Below, piece by piece: positions 7,601 to 17,853 of a stretch of 59,418 nt of DNA. Position 1 is the stretch's first letter, and every line of letters begins with the position of its first letter. The notes below the pieces were generated by a model, which saw only the letters and a list, made by a program, of their open reading frames with translations, was not told where the DNA came from and searched no databases. The stretch covers positions 688,360-747,777 of the forward strand of contig CP070651.1 of NCBI GenBank assembly GCA_020354625.1, in the 5' to 3' direction. This DNA comes from Trueperaceae bacterium (GTDB lineage: Bacteria; Deinococcota; Deinococci; Deinococcales; Trueperaceae). A program made the position numbers and the translations under genes.

Positions 7601-10399
7601 TCACAGAAAGTCCCACTCTGCGGTCGAACCCTGTGGACCTTTTCCGACCAACAGACGGGCAGGGAGGCGCTCGGTCAGGTCCGTGACGTGCGTGATCACC
7701 CCGACCATGCGCCCCTCTCGCGTAAGCGCTTCTAGCACGTTAGCCACGGCGTCCAAGGTATCTTGATCGAGGGTTCCGAAGCCTTCATCCAAGAAGAGAG
7801 CGCCTAACGAGTGACTACCGACCAACGTGTCTGAAAGAGCAAGGGCCAAGGCCAGACTCGCCACGAACGTCTCCCCCCCCGAAAGTGTCTTGGCACTGCG
7901 CAAATCTCCACCGTGCCAATTATCCACCACATGGTACTCAGCCTCGAACAAGCGTAAGTCGAAGCGTCCATCGGTCACCACGGCCAGGATGCTGGAAGCC
8001 CGCTTCACCAGTTGATGCTGTACCTGTGTCATCAGATAATCGGGAAACGCGTTGCCCCGGAGATCGAGGTGGAGTTGCCGGAAGGTATCGAAGCGTCCCC
8101 GTTCTTCATCTTGCTGGCGCCGAATCTCTTTCGCCCGCTCGAGCTGTTCGGCTACCTGCTGTACTTCGCGTTGCAATCTTCCTTGATCTCGCTGAACTTG
8201 CTCGAGTTCTTGTGTCTTGCACTCAAGCTCTTCGGTCACCCGCTCGAACCGGCTTTCATCGAGCGTTCTACCAGCGAGCCCGGCCTTCAACTCCACCTTC
8301 TTTCGAGCGGTGACATCCACCTCGGATCGATACGTGGAGATCGAGTGCTCCAGGGTGCGTAAGTCTGCTTGGGAGATGGCAGCATCGGAGAGGGCAGTAC
8401 GCCCCTCGAACCCCGCTTCGGCTATCGCCTCGGCGAGGCTGCCTTCGAGGTCTTTTACCTCTTGATGAAGCGCTGTGACCTGCTCGGTAAGTAGCTCATA
8501 GCGCGTCTTAACCCTCTCTAGATCTCGGTAGGCCTCTTGCCGTTCGATTTCGAGACGTCGCTGTGTCGCCTCGATCTGTTGCTTCTCTCGGGTGAGCCGC
8601 TCCTTATACGAAACCGGATCCTCCCCGCCCGTTTCCCGCACGATATCGCCGGCAAGCGCCGCCAAAAGCGCACGCCTCCTCTTCTCTAGAGCATCACCCA
8701 ATTGATCGACTCGTTCCACATCGAAGCCTTTGAAATCTCTGAGCACCCGTTCCAATTCCTGACTCAGATGAGCCTCGCGAACCCGCACCTGTTGATGGGC
8801 CTCACGCCGGTTTGCCAACCGTTCACGAATGGCCGAGACTCTGTCTCGCGCTTCTTGGTAGCTGGTCCGAAGCTGAGACAACTGCTGCTCGGCACGAACA
8901 CGCTTCCCGAATAGGTCCTCGACATCTGTACTTTCTTGCTCTACAAGTTCGGCTATTCGTTGCCCGCATACAGGGCAAAGATCGCCAATTTTCACATCAC
9001 TACGCAACGCCGCCACATGATTGCTGCGTAACACCTCGTGATAGCGTCGATCCGTGCTGTCAAAAGACCTCTTCGCCTCTTTTCCCACTCGTTCAAGCTC
9101 TTCAAGACGTTTCTCCGATGATTGAAGCTGCTCCTCGAGATCCGACAGCTCTACTCCACCAGACTCTACGCGCTGGATCGCCTGTGATAGGTCTCTATCG
9201 AGACTTACGATACTCGGTAGCCTCCCGTGAAGCTGCTGCATCTCCTCCCAGGCCGACTCGCTAAAGCTCGATTCCGTGACCGTCCCCTTCGCGATGTCCA
9301 ACGTTCCACCCCTGGAACGTAAGACGCTCATAAGAGGAATTACCCTTTCGACCTTATCGAGTTCGGCCTCGAGTCGGGGCACCCTGTTTCGCTCTCGTTC
9401 GCGAGCCTGGGTCGAACGTGCATCGACCTCCTCGAGCACTTTTTCCTGTACACCAACACTGCGCTCAACCTCTTTGCAGTCATCAACCAGACGCCGAACC
9501 TTTTCTTCCATTGATTCTAGTTGTCGCAGCTGCGGCATCAACATCTGCGCCCGTAAGCCGAGCTGGTAGCGCTGTTGGGCACGTGCCATCTCTTCTTTGC
9601 GTGACGCAAGCTCGCGCTCGGATTCTTCTGCTGAGACCAGTAAAGTGGTAAGCTCCCGGATCTCAGCAAGCTCTCTCACTTCATCGGCCAATACCTCACA
9701 ACTTCGACGTAGCCCGACACCACGCCCCTCAAGCCGGGCGAGTTCTTCTTTCAGACCACCGAGCCTTTCGGTGGTAGCTCCAGCGTAGTCCTCTTCCAAA
9801 CGGGCAGCAAAGCTCTGAAGCCGACTCTCAGCGTCGCGTGACCGTCGAAACGCTTCCCTCTGAACAGCTTCAATACGCTCCATACCGAGCAAGGCCGAGA
9901 GAAGTTTTCGACGCTTGGTAGCATCCCCTTGCAGAAACTCGTCGAATGCGCCCTGAGGTAGTAACACAGCTCTCGTAAAGCCTTCATAGTCCAAACCGAT
10001 GAGCTGTTCAAGCCTGGCATCTGCTACCCTCAGCCGTTCGCTCTCAGGTAGCTGATGCCAGTCTGCATTATCCGCAAGGTGCTCGATGCGGGTCTCTCGT
10101 TGAATATTTCCATTGGCCTTCCGATCCGCGGTCCTGGTCACACGGTAGATCCCCGCTTGGGTCGAGAAGGATAACCGCACCGTGAGCCGGTCACTTCCCG
10201 AAGTAAAGAGGGCGTCGAGACCACGACTGCCGAGCCGCGCCGTCTGTCCGTACAGCGCATAGGTCAAAGCGTCGAGCAGGGTACTCTTGCCAGAGCCGGT
10301 CGGTCCGGCAATCGCAAACAGCTTCAGATCCTCGAAGTCGATCACTGCCAATTCGCGGAAGCAACCGAACCCGCTCAGCTCGAGTTTCAGAGGCGTCAC
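7601..10399 (-). CDS. sbcC: DNA double-strand-break exonuclease subunit SbcC (Rad50-like)
   Basis: SMC-family ATPase that forms with SbcD the bacterial Mre11-Rad50 complex, cutting hairpins and blocked DNA ends. The 932-aa product has Walker A GPTGSGKST (32-40), long coiled coils, the zinc-hook CPVC between them, the ABC signature LSGGET and Walker B ALFLDEGFGTLD near the C end. The GTG start overlaps the sbcD stop (GTGA), so translation is coupled. In Deinococcus this complex takes part in radiation-damage repair. Confidence 0.96.
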   Translation of the reverse strand: MTPLKLELSGFGCFRELAVIDFEDLKLFAIAGPTGSGKSTLLDALTYALYGQTARLGSRGLDALFTSGSDRLTVRLSFSTQAGIYRVTRTADRKANGNIQRETRIEHLADNADWHQLPESERLRVADARLEQLIGLDYEGFTRAVLLPQGAFDEFLQGDATKRRKLLSALLGMERIEAVQREAFRRSRDAESRLQSFAARLEEDYAGATTERLGGLKEELARLEGRGVGLRRSCEVLADEVRELAEIRELTTLLVSAEESERELASRKEEMARAQQRYQLGLRAQMLMPQLRQLESMEEKVRRLVDDCKEVERSVGVQEKVLEEVDARSTQARERERNRVPRLEAELDKVERVIPLMSVLRSRGGTLDIAKGTVTESSFSESAWEEMQQLHGRLPSIVSLDRDLSQAIQRVESGGVELSDLEEQLQSSEKRLEELERVGKEAKRSFDSTDRRYHEVLRSNHVAALRSDVKIGDLCPVCGQRIAELVEQESTDVEDLFGKRVRAEQQLSQLRTSYQEARDRVSAIRERLANRREAHQQVRVREAHLSQELERVLRDFKGFDVERVDQLGDALEKRRRALLAALAGDIVRETGGEDPVSYKERLTREKQQIEATQRRLEIERQEAYRDLERVKTRYELLTEQVTALHQEVKDLEGSLAEAIAEAGFEGRTALSDAAISQADLRTLEHSISTYRSEVDVTARKKVELKAGLAGRTLDESRFERVTEELECKTQELEQVQRDQGRLQREVQQVAEQLERAKEIRRQQDEERGRFDTFRQLHLDLRGNAFPDYLMTQVQHQLVKRASSILAVVTDGRFDLRLFEAEYHVVDNWHGGDLRSAKTLSGGETFVASLALALALSDTLVGSHSLGALFLDEGFGTLDQDTLDAVANVLEALTREGRMVGVITHVTDLTERLPARLLVGKGPQGSTAEWDFL

Positions 10400-11577
10400 G
10401 GAACCACCCCGCTCTCGAGATCGCTCTGGTAAAGATCCTTAAACGCCTCTCGCAATCTATCCGGAAGAGCCGTACCACGTTTGTCAAGGTAGTAGCGTGC
10501 ATACGCCTCGAGTGCGCTCATTGCCTTGAGATCGACGCCCGACACCACGTCGGATTCGACCTTGGGAAGGCGGAATTCCACCGAGACAACCTGGGGCAGG
10601 GAAGCTTTGATACGATCTTTCAAACCGGGCCGGGGCACATCCATTTCTACAACCAACTTCAGCAACCCAGCATAGTCGACGAGTTGCGAGCCACGTCTTT
10701 CGAGCTCGTCCTCACGGATCACAACACGCCGTAACTGCTGTCCCGTACGCAAGGGTACCTCCGCCACGACTTCGGTGGGTCGGCCAGGTCGGACTTCGAG
10801 TACGTACACGACCTTACGGGTCTCCTGCTCGCCAAAGTCGAGCTGCACCAGACTCCCCGAGTACTGAGCCGATCGCCCCGGCATCCCCTCGACCACCTGG
10901 GCATTGTGGATATGGCCTAGTGCGACATAGTCGGCATCTTCAGGGAGAACATCGTGGCTGAGAGTGTAGTCGGCGGTTGTATGGAACACGTACTCAGAGT
11001 TAGCCAGCGTCGCGCCCTCCATGGTGGCGTGGAGCATCAACAAGTTGACCGTATCCGGCGCAAAAGCGTGGCTGAGGTTGGCGATCAACTTTCTCATGGA
11101 CTGTTGGTAGGTCTCTCTATGTGTTCCTGCATCACCCTCGAGCAACTGAGTAACGCGCACCAGCCGCCGCTCGGAGACAAAAGGGAGAGCCGCGATGCAG
11201 ACCGGCTGGCCAGAAATCGAGAGGCGAATCAGCCCACCCTGACCCGCCACTCGCGGGTTTCCGACCACGTGAACACGAGCGAGCTGCAGCAATCCGGAAA
11301 AGGCATCCAGCCTATTAGGAGAATCGTGATTGCCGGCGATGACCACGCTAGGAATACCAGCCTCGGCCGTAGCCTGGAAAAACCCGAAAACGGTGTCTTC
11401 GGCGAGTGCACTCGGGTTCTTGCCATCGAAGACATCCCCGGCAACCAGAATCAGATCGACTTCCTGTTGGCGCGCGATCTCTAGGACTTCCTTGAGTACG
11501 GCACGGATTTCTGGAGTACGGTCTATACCGTGCAAAACACGACCGACGTGCCAATCCGCAGTGTGCAGAATTTTCAC
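10396..11577 (-). CDS. sbcD: DNA double-strand-break exonuclease subunit SbcD (Mre11-like)
   Basis: Manganese-dependent nuclease subunit of SbcCD. The calcineurin-like phosphoesterase motifs are in order: HTADWHVG, ILVAGDVFD, IAGNHDSPNRL, LLMLHATM and ALGHIHNAQ. The product of 393 aa is of usual length. The GTG at 11577 is chosen over an upstream start at 11595 for two reasons: it gives the standard N terminus (MKILHTADWH), and TACACT (11589-11584) ends 6 nt before it, the leaderless pattern. It is the first gene of the sbcDC operon. Confidence 0.95.
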   Translation of the reverse strand: MKILHTADWHVGRVLHGIDRTPEIRAVLKEVLEIARQQEVDLILVAGDVFDGKNPSALAEDTVFGFFQATAEAGIPSVVIAGNHDSPNRLDAFSGLLQLARVHVVGNPRVAGQGGLIRLSISGQPVCIAALPFVSERRLVRVTQLLEGDAGTHRETYQQSMRKLIANLSHAFAPDTVNLLMLHATMEGATLANSEYVFHTTADYTLSHDVLPEDADYVALGHIHNAQVVEGMPGRSAQYSGSLVQLDFGEQETRKVVYVLEVRPGRPTEVVAEVPLRTGQQLRRVVIREDELERRGSQLVDYAGLLKLVVEMDVPRPGLKDRIKASLPQVVSVEFRLPKVESDVVSGVDLKAMSALEAYARYYLDKRGTALPDRLREAFKDLYQSDLESGVVP

Positions 11578-11685
11578 GCGGTCAGTGTATACCACAACGG
11601 GTCGGCATGCCGTTCAGGCCATCTCCGCCAGGGAGAATCCGGCCCCTCGATCGGTGCAATCGGGGTATGATTCGTGTGTTTCCCC

Positions 11686-13059
11686 ATGGTGTTCCCTACG
11701 AAGTTTAAAGCGAAGATGAGTAAGCTGCTCGGTCGAGAGAGCCGAGACTTCTTCACGGCGTTACACCAACACGACGTGAAGGGACTCCGAGCAAACACGC
11801 TAAAAGTCGACTCCGAGTCACTCGAGAAATCGCTGCCCTGGCCGCTGGCGCCGCTCCCGTGGTGTCCGAGCGGCTTTCAGCTCCAACACGGTGTCGCTGC
11901 CGGTAAACACCCCTACCATGCGGCCGGTCTTTACTATCTCCAAGAGCCCTCAGCCATGGCCGTAGCAGAGGCCGCCTCGGTAAGCGCCGGCGACCTCATA
12001 CTCGACCTTGCAGCAGCCCCTGGAGGTAAATCGAGCCATCTGGCCGCGCTCACAAACGACGTAGGACTCCTCGTCTCCAACGAGGTAAACGCCAAACGCT
12101 GCAAGGCGCTTCTTCAAAACCTCGAGCGATGTGGTATACGCCACGCTTTGGTCGTAAACGAGCGCGTGGAGCGTCTCGCCGAGGTCTGGGGCGGGTGCTT
12201 CGATAAGGTACTCCTCGACGCACCGTGTTCTGGAGAGGGTATGTTTCGGAAGAACGATGAGGCCCTTGCGATGTGGACAGATGAGCGGGTTGCACATTGT
12301 GCTAGACTCCAGGATCGTCTGCTCGACGACGCGGCTTCGCTGGTAAAAGGTGGCGGCAGGCTGGTCTACAGCACCTGTACCTTTTCTCCAGAGGAGAACG
12401 AATGGGTCGTGGCAAAATTCCTAAAACGATGGCCTGCGTTTCAGCTACGGCAGATCGGTCTCGAAGGCCTGGCTCCAGGCCGCCCCGATTGGCTTCCGGA
12501 AGATCTGAAACGGGACGATCTACACAAAACACGCCGCATCTGGCCGCATCTACATCCAGGTGAAGGTCACTTCATCGCCGCAGTTGAGCGGATATCCGGT
12601 CCTATTGAGAAGCTGCTACCGTTTCGAGCCCACAACACTGCACCAGATATTCTGAAACTGTGGCAGCAGTTCGTTGGCGCAACCCTGCTGATAGATCCGG
12701 CACGGGGTAAGCAGATCGTCCAATATGGTGACCATCTCTATGCCATCCCACCGCTAGCACCGTTTCCAAAGGGGCTCAAGATCAGGCGCATAGGGTTACG
12801 GCTGGCTTCCATACGTGGCAAGCGCCTCTTGCCCTCTCACGCGCTCGTCATGGCCTTACGGCCGGTGCAAGTTCGAGAGACGCTGTCTTTTGAACCCCAA
12901 CATCCAGAACTGCTCCGCTACCTACAAGGTCATCCGATCGAACACCGAGGTAATGACGGCTGGTTGGCGATCGCCGTAGGAGGGCACTGTCTGAGCTGGG
13001 GGCGGCGCGCCAAAGGTATCGTCAAAAACGCTTACCCAAAAGGATTACGCCGGCGATAG
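11686..13059 (+). CDS. rsmF: RsmF-like rRNA (cytosine-5) methyltransferase
   Basis: NOL1/NOP2/Sun family methyltransferase. Thermus RsmF modifies several cytosines near position 1400 of 16S rRNA, so a 16S target is likely. The 457-aa product has an N-terminal RNA-binding part, the SAM motif LDLAAAPGGKSSHLA, the catalytic pair DAPCSGEGMFRK and STCTFSPEENE (both cysteines), and a C-terminal PUA-like domain ending in LSWGRRAKGIVKNAYPKGLR. The ATG at 11686 gives a family-like N terminus. A GTG at 11674 is also open and sits 2 nt after TATGAT (11666-11671). It is convergent with herA and divergent from sbcD. Confidence 0.92.
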   Translation: MVFPTKFKAKMSKLLGRESRDFFTALHQHDVKGLRANTLKVDSESLEKSLPWPLAPLPWCPSGFQLQHGVAAGKHPYHAAGLYYLQEPSAMAVAEAASVSAGDLILDLAAAPGGKSSHLAALTNDVGLLVSNEVNAKRCKALLQNLERCGIRHALVVNERVERLAEVWGGCFDKVLLDAPCSGEGMFRKNDEALAMWTDERVAHCARLQDRLLDDAASLVKGGGRLVYSTCTFSPEENEWVVAKFLKRWPAFQLRQIGLEGLAPGRPDWLPEDLKRDDLHKTRRIWPHLHPGEGHFIAAVERISGPIEKLLPFRAHNTAPDILKLWQQFVGATLLIDPARGKQIVQYGDHLYAIPPLAPFPKGLKIRRIGLRLASIRGKRLLPSHALVMALRPVQVRETLSFEPQHPELLRYLQGHPIEHRGNDGWLAIAVGGHCLSWGRRAKGIVKNAYPKGLRRR

Positions 13060-13074
13060 CCCAGAGGTCTAGAA

Positions 13075-14922
13075 TCAACCCAAGATGTCCTGGGCCTCGG
13101 AATCGGAAACGCTTTCAGCAGCTTCTTTCTTTCGAGTCGCCCAGGCTGGAAACGGAAACGTGAGCATCATCGGGCTCGGCACATCTGGCTGATGGACGAT
13201 CATGGTACCCGGCGCCAAGATCGTAGAGCGCATCCTGAAGCTTCCCGGCATGAACCGGTACTCACCCCGTTCTGCCTCAGCAGCATCTAGCCTCCCTACC
13301 ACGCGTATGGCAGCGTTCGCCACGATCCTGCGCTCTACTTCAGAGGCTGTTTGCTGAGCGCCTATCAGAATTACCCCCATGCTTCGACCACGTTCGGCGA
13401 TGTCGAGGAGGACATCTTTAATCGGGCTCTCGCCCTCCGATGGAGCGTATTTGTTCAGCTCATCGAGCACAATGAACACTTGCCCTTTTCGACCCGCCTC
13501 TTTCTGATCGAAAATCCGTTTGAGCAAGACACCGACTGTGAACATCTGTGCGAGCGGTGCGAGTTGGTGAAGATCGACCACATGCACCTGCTTATCACTG
13601 CCGAGAATGTCGAGCACCGCTCTCTTCAAAAGGTCTTGGTTCAGATCGCCTCGGACCAGACGACGGAGGTATTTACTGGCCCCACGAAGCCGCCTAATGA
13701 ACGCCTCTCGAGTCGCTTTTGCCTGACTGGCCACCCAAGTCGGGTCACCGCTCGGACTACCATCTCTACCAACTTGGTAGAGCAGCTTGTACTCGAGATA
13801 CGAAACCAAGTCGTCGAAGGTCTCCAAGCGATCCCTGTCCGTTCTCTTTGAATTGAGAAACTCCTCTGCATTCAAAGGGGACCACTCTCGATCTTCCTCA
13901 TCGGCACTGGCGCTCTCAAGATGGTGTCGGAACGCATCGACTTCTAGATGCGGACCCGCCTGTTTCGCTGCGAGCTGTACCAACTTCTCCTCGACATGAC
14001 CAACCAAAAAGGCGAGGTTGGTCATCGCCTCTCGATCCGCAAGCACAAAGGGCAACATCCGCTCGTTGGCAAATGCGTGAACGGTCCAAAGGTAAGGGCG
14101 AACACCCTCGCGCTGGATGACATCAGCCATCAACGCCTCTCCCCTACGAGCGTCTCTCGCCGGCGCATACATCTCACATGATTCGAACGGCGTCTCGGGG
14201 AGACCACAGATTGAATAGCGACTGGTATTTACACGATGTCGCTGCTGCCAGCGCTGTTCCTCTTGAGAAAATACGCTGTTGGGCTGATCGATGAATAGAA
14301 GATCCTCCCCCTTGAGATTGAAAATCACGGCCTTGGTAGCGGAACTCCCCATCCTGAGGAGGCCCTCCTGCAACTTGGCATTGAACAGACTGTAGAGCAA
14401 AAAGAGTGCATAGCTCGTCTTGGTCGCGATCCCTGATATGCCCGAGATGTTTACATGGGCTCCTTTTTGACCGTTGATGAAGTCGAAGTTGATAAAGCCG
14501 GGTTCACCGTTACGCAAGACGCCCGCTGGTAAAGGCGATTCCATGTGATCGAGGTAGAGCGCTTTCTCAAGCGCGTCTCCGTGCGCTTCATAGACCCGAT
14601 CACCGGGGGCCGGCGGAATAAACTCTTCTGGATCGACCCTCGTTACCAAGACGTGGGCCCCATAGGCTACATCGGCCGGCAAGAGTCCATCGACTACCAA
14701 CTCTGTGTCACCGTCGAACTGAACTCCCTCGAAGCGTCTTCGCACCTCATCGACCACCCCATAGAATCTCACGCCTTGATCCTGATTGGAGGGGTCGCCA
14801 ACCTCCACGAAGACAATGTCATCGAGTTGCACTTTGCACCCTGCAGAGACCGCAAACCAAAATTGGAGCGGTGTGGCGTCCTCGGTACCTAGAACCATGC
14901 CGATGGTTGGGTTGGCGTTCAT
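13075..14922 (-). CDS. herA: HerA-like DNA translocase ATPase
   Basis: Hexameric FtsK/HerA-family translocase that works with NurA in DNA-end resection. The 615-aa product has an N-terminal HAS-barrel-like region (about 1-110), an unusual but usable P-loop GISGIATKTS near residue 157, Walker B VFIVLDELN, and the sensor/arginine-finger region GAQQTASEVERRIVANAAIR. The ATG follows the nurA stop directly (TAGATG) and has a GGGGGGA ribosome site. Pairing with nurA is the context expected for archaeal-type resection and is known in Deinococcus. Confidence 0.92.
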   Translation of the reverse strand: MNANPTIGMVLGTEDATPLQFWFAVSAGCKVQLDDIVFVEVGDPSNQDQGVRFYGVVDEVRRRFEGVQFDGDTELVVDGLLPADVAYGAHVLVTRVDPEEFIPPAPGDRVYEAHGDALEKALYLDHMESPLPAGVLRNGEPGFINFDFINGQKGAHVNISGISGIATKTSYALFLLYSLFNAKLQEGLLRMGSSATKAVIFNLKGEDLLFIDQPNSVFSQEEQRWQQRHRVNTSRYSICGLPETPFESCEMYAPARDARRGEALMADVIQREGVRPYLWTVHAFANERMLPFVLADREAMTNLAFLVGHVEEKLVQLAAKQAGPHLEVDAFRHHLESASADEEDREWSPLNAEEFLNSKRTDRDRLETFDDLVSYLEYKLLYQVGRDGSPSGDPTWVASQAKATREAFIRRLRGASKYLRRLVRGDLNQDLLKRAVLDILGSDKQVHVVDLHQLAPLAQMFTVGVLLKRIFDQKEAGRKGQVFIVLDELNKYAPSEGESPIKDVLLDIAERGRSMGVILIGAQQTASEVERRIVANAAIRVVGRLDAAEAERGEYRFMPGSFRMRSTILAPGTMIVHQPDVPSPMMLTFPFPAWATRKKEAAESVSDSEAQDILG

Positions 14923-15951
14923 CTATCCCCCCTGTCTTGCCAGGTAAGAGGTAATCCGGCGCCTCAAAAGCCGAGTATCTCCCATACGACGCCGTAACTC
15001 TGACTCGAGTGCACGTATGGGGAGAAGTTGCTGAGGGGCTCTCGGATCTTGGTGCTGGCGACTTGAGAAGAGCGGCAGTTGCAAGCAGCTCCAATCAGCT
15101 AGTCGCACGACTTCAGCCAGCCTCGAAGCCGGAGCAGACCCGGCCAAGGCCTGTAAGCGAACAAGACCGGCAAAGCTGTGAAGCCACGGCCTCGGATCCC
15201 GTAGACGTAGAAACCACTCGTAGTATTGGTGGCGCGGATCTTTGGTGTGAACCAGATAGAGGGGCGATCGCTGACCCTCCTCGAGAAGCCGGACCTGATT
15301 TATCTGTTCAGGAGGGATCTTCTGGTCACGAATCGTCTTGACATATCCTACTACATTCTCCTCACCGCCCAAAAGTGGGCGTGGCCCGTCACATAAGATC
15401 AGGGCATCGGGAAACTGATCGATGAGCCGCGCCGCCAAAGCCCTCTCCTTACGCAGCATGTCACTTTGAAGTGTACCCTCGAGGGCATCGAGCTCACGAG
15501 CCTCTGTCGAAACGATCCGAAAGCGCAACGCCCCAAATTGGCTGGCTAGCCCCTGATCTATGGTGAACGCTGCGACTTGGTGGCCACCACTCAATATACA
15601 GACCTGATCGATATCCCAGAGATCCAAAAAATGAGCTTGATGAATGCCCGAATCGCGCAAAGAAGAGGCCACGCCGACGGCACAACTTCCGAGTAAGCCG
15701 AACGCAAGCTGTCGCCGCTCATCCTCCAAGAATACGCGTGCATCGATGCGTCGACAACCGTCTATGAAGAGCACATGGGGCCATTCATCCGTTGCGTGTG
15801 GAGGTGCAATTGCAACCCATTCGCTCTCGTCACGCTCCACGTATAGGCTGACACGTTCTACTTCGCCGACGACCACCTCCTCGGCTTGTAACGAGGTGCC
15901 GTAGTCGCTCGCCCAAGGGTCGAGACGGAGTTTCATTGTCGTGCCGGCCAC
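14923..15951 (-). CDS. nurA: NurA-like nuclease
   Basis: 5'-3' nuclease partner of HerA. The 342-aa product has the N-terminal catalytic aspartate motif FIDGCRRID and the second acidic motif ILCDGPRP, with SPLYLVHTK further on, as in NurA proteins. Length fits the family. The GTG at 15951 is supported by TAAAGT (15963-15958) 6 nt upstream. An ATG at 15936 is the alternative. First gene of the nurA-herA operon, divergent from rplM. Confidence 0.88.
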   Translation of the reverse strand: MAGTTMKLRLDPWASDYGTSLQAEEVVVGEVERVSLYVERDESEWVAIAPPHATDEWPHVLFIDGCRRIDARVFLEDERRQLAFGLLGSCAVGVASSLRDSGIHQAHFLDLWDIDQVCILSGGHQVAAFTIDQGLASQFGALRFRIVSTEARELDALEGTLQSDMLRKERALAARLIDQFPDALILCDGPRPLLGGEENVVGYVKTIRDQKIPPEQINQVRLLEEGQRSPLYLVHTKDPRHQYYEWFLRLRDPRPWLHSFAGLVRLQALAGSAPASRLAEVVRLADWSCLQLPLFSSRQHQDPRAPQQLLPIRALESELRRRMGDTRLLRRRITSYLARQGG

Positions 15952-15959
15952 ACAGCCAC

Positions 15960-15988
15960 TTTACCAGCCACCCAACGTGTGATAAAAT
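15960..15988 (+). promoter_or_regulatory. Promoter of rplM-rpsI
   Basis: TTTACC (15960-15965) and TAAAAT (15983-15988) are 17 bp apart, in the gap between nurA and rplM. The transcript would have a leader of about 50 nt with AAGGA before the start, unlike the leaderless genes around it. Confidence 0.55.
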
Positions 15989-16042
15989 CGCGTTTGGCTT
16001 TTTCGTCGGTCCCGATCATTTCGACGATTAAAGATCCAAGGA

Positions 16043-16486
16043 ATGAAGGACGTGAGCAGCGTGTCAACCACCTTTCCTAAAGAGACCTCGAACGATTGGA
16101 TTCTCATCGATGCCGAGGGTCAGAGAGTAGGGCGTCTCGCCACCACGATCGCCCAGCTCTTACGTGGCAAGCATAAAGTCGATTTTACCCCCAACCGAGC
16201 CGGTGGGGATTTTGTCATCGTAATCAACGCATCAAAAATCGTCTTTACCGGCAACAAACTCGACCAGAAAGTCTACACTCGCTACAGCGGCTACCAGGGC
16301 GGTCTCAAAGAGATCTCCGCGAGAAGCATGCTCGCCAAACATCCAGATCGGGTGATCCAGCGTGCCGTATGGGGAATGCTCCCAAAGACTAGGCTAGGCC
16401 GCAAATTGGTTCGCCGTCTCAAAGTATATGCGGGTGACACACATCCTCACCAAGCCCAACAACCCAAAACGATGGAGCTTTCCTGA
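16043..16486 (+). CDS. rplM: 50S ribosomal protein L13 (uL13)
   Basis: Structural protein of the large ribosomal subunit. The 147-aa product has the conserved segments [47 protein letters not shown] and [13 protein letters not shown]. The true start is uncertain: ATG 16043 has AAGGA directly before it, while GTG 16052 is 9 nt after AAGGA and GTG 16061 is 10 nt after GAAGGA; either shorter form is closer to the usual 142-145 aa. The stop overlaps the rpsI start (TGATG). Confidence 0.95.
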   Translation: MKDVSSVSTTFPKETSNDWILIDAEGQRVGRLATTIAQLLRGKHKVDFTPNRAGGDFVIVINASKIVFTGNKLDQKVYTRYSGYQGGLKEISARSMLAKHPDRVIQRAVWGMLPKTRLGRKLVRRLKVYAGDTHPHQAQQPKTMELS

Positions 16487-16872
16487 TGGAACAATACTAC
16501 GGAACGGGCCGAAGAAAAGCGGCGGTAGCGAGAGTCTTCTTGCGCCCCGGAAGCGGTCGAATCACTGTCAATGGCAAAGATTTTCAGGAATACTTCCGTG
16601 GAATTCTGGTCGGTGTCCAGGCTCTAGAGCCACTTAAGGAGACCAATACCGCTGGGCGTTATGATGCCCTGATCACCGTCGCCGGAGGGGGGCCGAGCGG
16701 ACAGGCAGATGCGATCAGGCTCGGTGTTGCCAGGGCGCTTCTTAAGGTCGATCCCAATTTCCGCCCGATGCTGAAAAAGGGTGGGTATCTCACGCGCGAT
16801 GCACGTATCGTCGAACGCAAAAAGTACGGCTTGCACAAGGCGCGTCGAGCACCACAATACAGCAAGCGTTGA
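16486..16872 (+). CDS. rpsI: 30S ribosomal protein S9 (uS9)
   Basis: Small-subunit protein whose C-terminal tail reaches the P-site tRNA. The 128-aa product has [19 protein letters not shown] at the N end, [14 protein letters not shown] in the middle and the invariant basic tail ending YSKR. It overlaps rplM by one base and is translated with it. Confidence 0.97.
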   Translation: MEQYYGTGRRKAAVARVFLRPGSGRITVNGKDFQEYFRGILVGVQALEPLKETNTAGRYDALITVAGGGPSGQADAIRLGVARALLKVDPNFRPMLKKGGYLTRDARIVERKKYGLHKARRAPQYSKR

Positions 16873-16942
16873 GGGCTTGCGGTCCTATAAGTCGCCAGAG
16901 AACGGCAGATGCGTTGTCTGATAGGCGCTAATCCGTGACAGG

Positions 16943-17764
16943 ATGAGTAATCTTGAGATAGGCATGTCGGTATCTCAAGCTGCCATCCTCGGTGTGGTGC
17001 AAGGCCTCACAGAGTTTCTCCCTATCTCCAGCTCCGGACACCTCGTGCTCGCCAACTACTACCTTGGGTGGGGAGAAGTGCTGCCCTTGTACGTCGACAT
17101 TGCGACCAACACGGGCACTCTGTTGGCCGTTCTGTTCGTCTTCCGCTTTGATGTATGGACGGCGGCGCAAGGTTTTTTTCGTGGGATCGTCTCGCAAGAA
17201 GCTCGTCGTCAAGAAGGATGGAATGTCGCCCGTTTGGTCCTGGTTGGCTCGCTACCCACAGCCCTTATCGGTTTAGCACTCAAGGGAGGGTTTGAACGCC
17301 TCAACGCTCCTGTACCAGTATCGGTTGCACTACTCGCTACCGGCTTCCTGTTGTGGTTTACGCCCAAACCGGGCACAAAAGACAGGGCCGGTCAGCTCTC
17401 CCTCCGAGACGCACTCATTGCCGGTGTGGCGCAAGGACTCGCCGTGATCCCAGGCATCAGCCGATCCGGTGTTACGATTGCAAGTCTCCTTTGGCGCGGC
17501 GCCTCATCAGAACTGGCGCCCCGGCTCTCTTTTCTTATGTACCTGACGGTATCGGTCGGAGTAGCATTTTTGGGACTCGGCGAGTTCAGAGAGGCAAATC
17601 TACCGGTGGCTCCGCTCCTTGTGATGACCATAGCCTCGTTCCTCTCAGGATATGTCGCACTGCTTTGGCTCTTTTCGGTGCTGAGAAAGGGCCGCTTTCG
17701 ATGGTTTGCCCCTTATCTCTGGGGTGTAGGCCTGTTGACATTGGCACACGTCTACCTCCGATGA
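16943..17764 (+). CDS. uppP: Undecaprenyl-diphosphate phosphatase
   Basis: Membrane phosphatase that turns undecaprenyl diphosphate into the monophosphate lipid carrier for peptidoglycan and other envelope polymers; overproduction gives bacitracin resistance. The 273-aa product has the BacA/UppP motifs: QGLTEFLPISSSGHL (catalytic Glu and SSGH) near residues 19-33, and PGISRSG in the second half, with about eight hydrophobic helices. It lies between rpsI and gltX with its own 70-bp upstream gap. Confidence 0.95.
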   Translation: MSNLEIGMSVSQAAILGVVQGLTEFLPISSSGHLVLANYYLGWGEVLPLYVDIATNTGTLLAVLFVFRFDVWTAAQGFFRGIVSQEARRQEGWNVARLVLVGSLPTALIGLALKGGFERLNAPVPVSVALLATGFLLWFTPKPGTKDRAGQLSLRDALIAGVAQGLAVIPGISRSGVTIASLLWRGASSELAPRLSFLMYLTVSVGVAFLGLGEFREANLPVAPLLVMTIASFLSGYVALLWLFSVLRKGRFRWFAPYLWGVGLLTLAHVYLR

Positions 17765-17853
17765 CACGCCGATAACGTCACCAAAAATCGCTACGCAGCA
17801 CGACAGCGGAGGCGATCAAACTGAGCTAAAATGCCGCAAAGGGAGGCTGGTCC

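Noticed and set aside
7580-7606. Short tandem repeat GACTTGCTCAC in the nrdR-sbcC gap
   Set aside because: Only two units, one of which overlaps the end of sbcC. No known element fits, and chance cannot be excluded.
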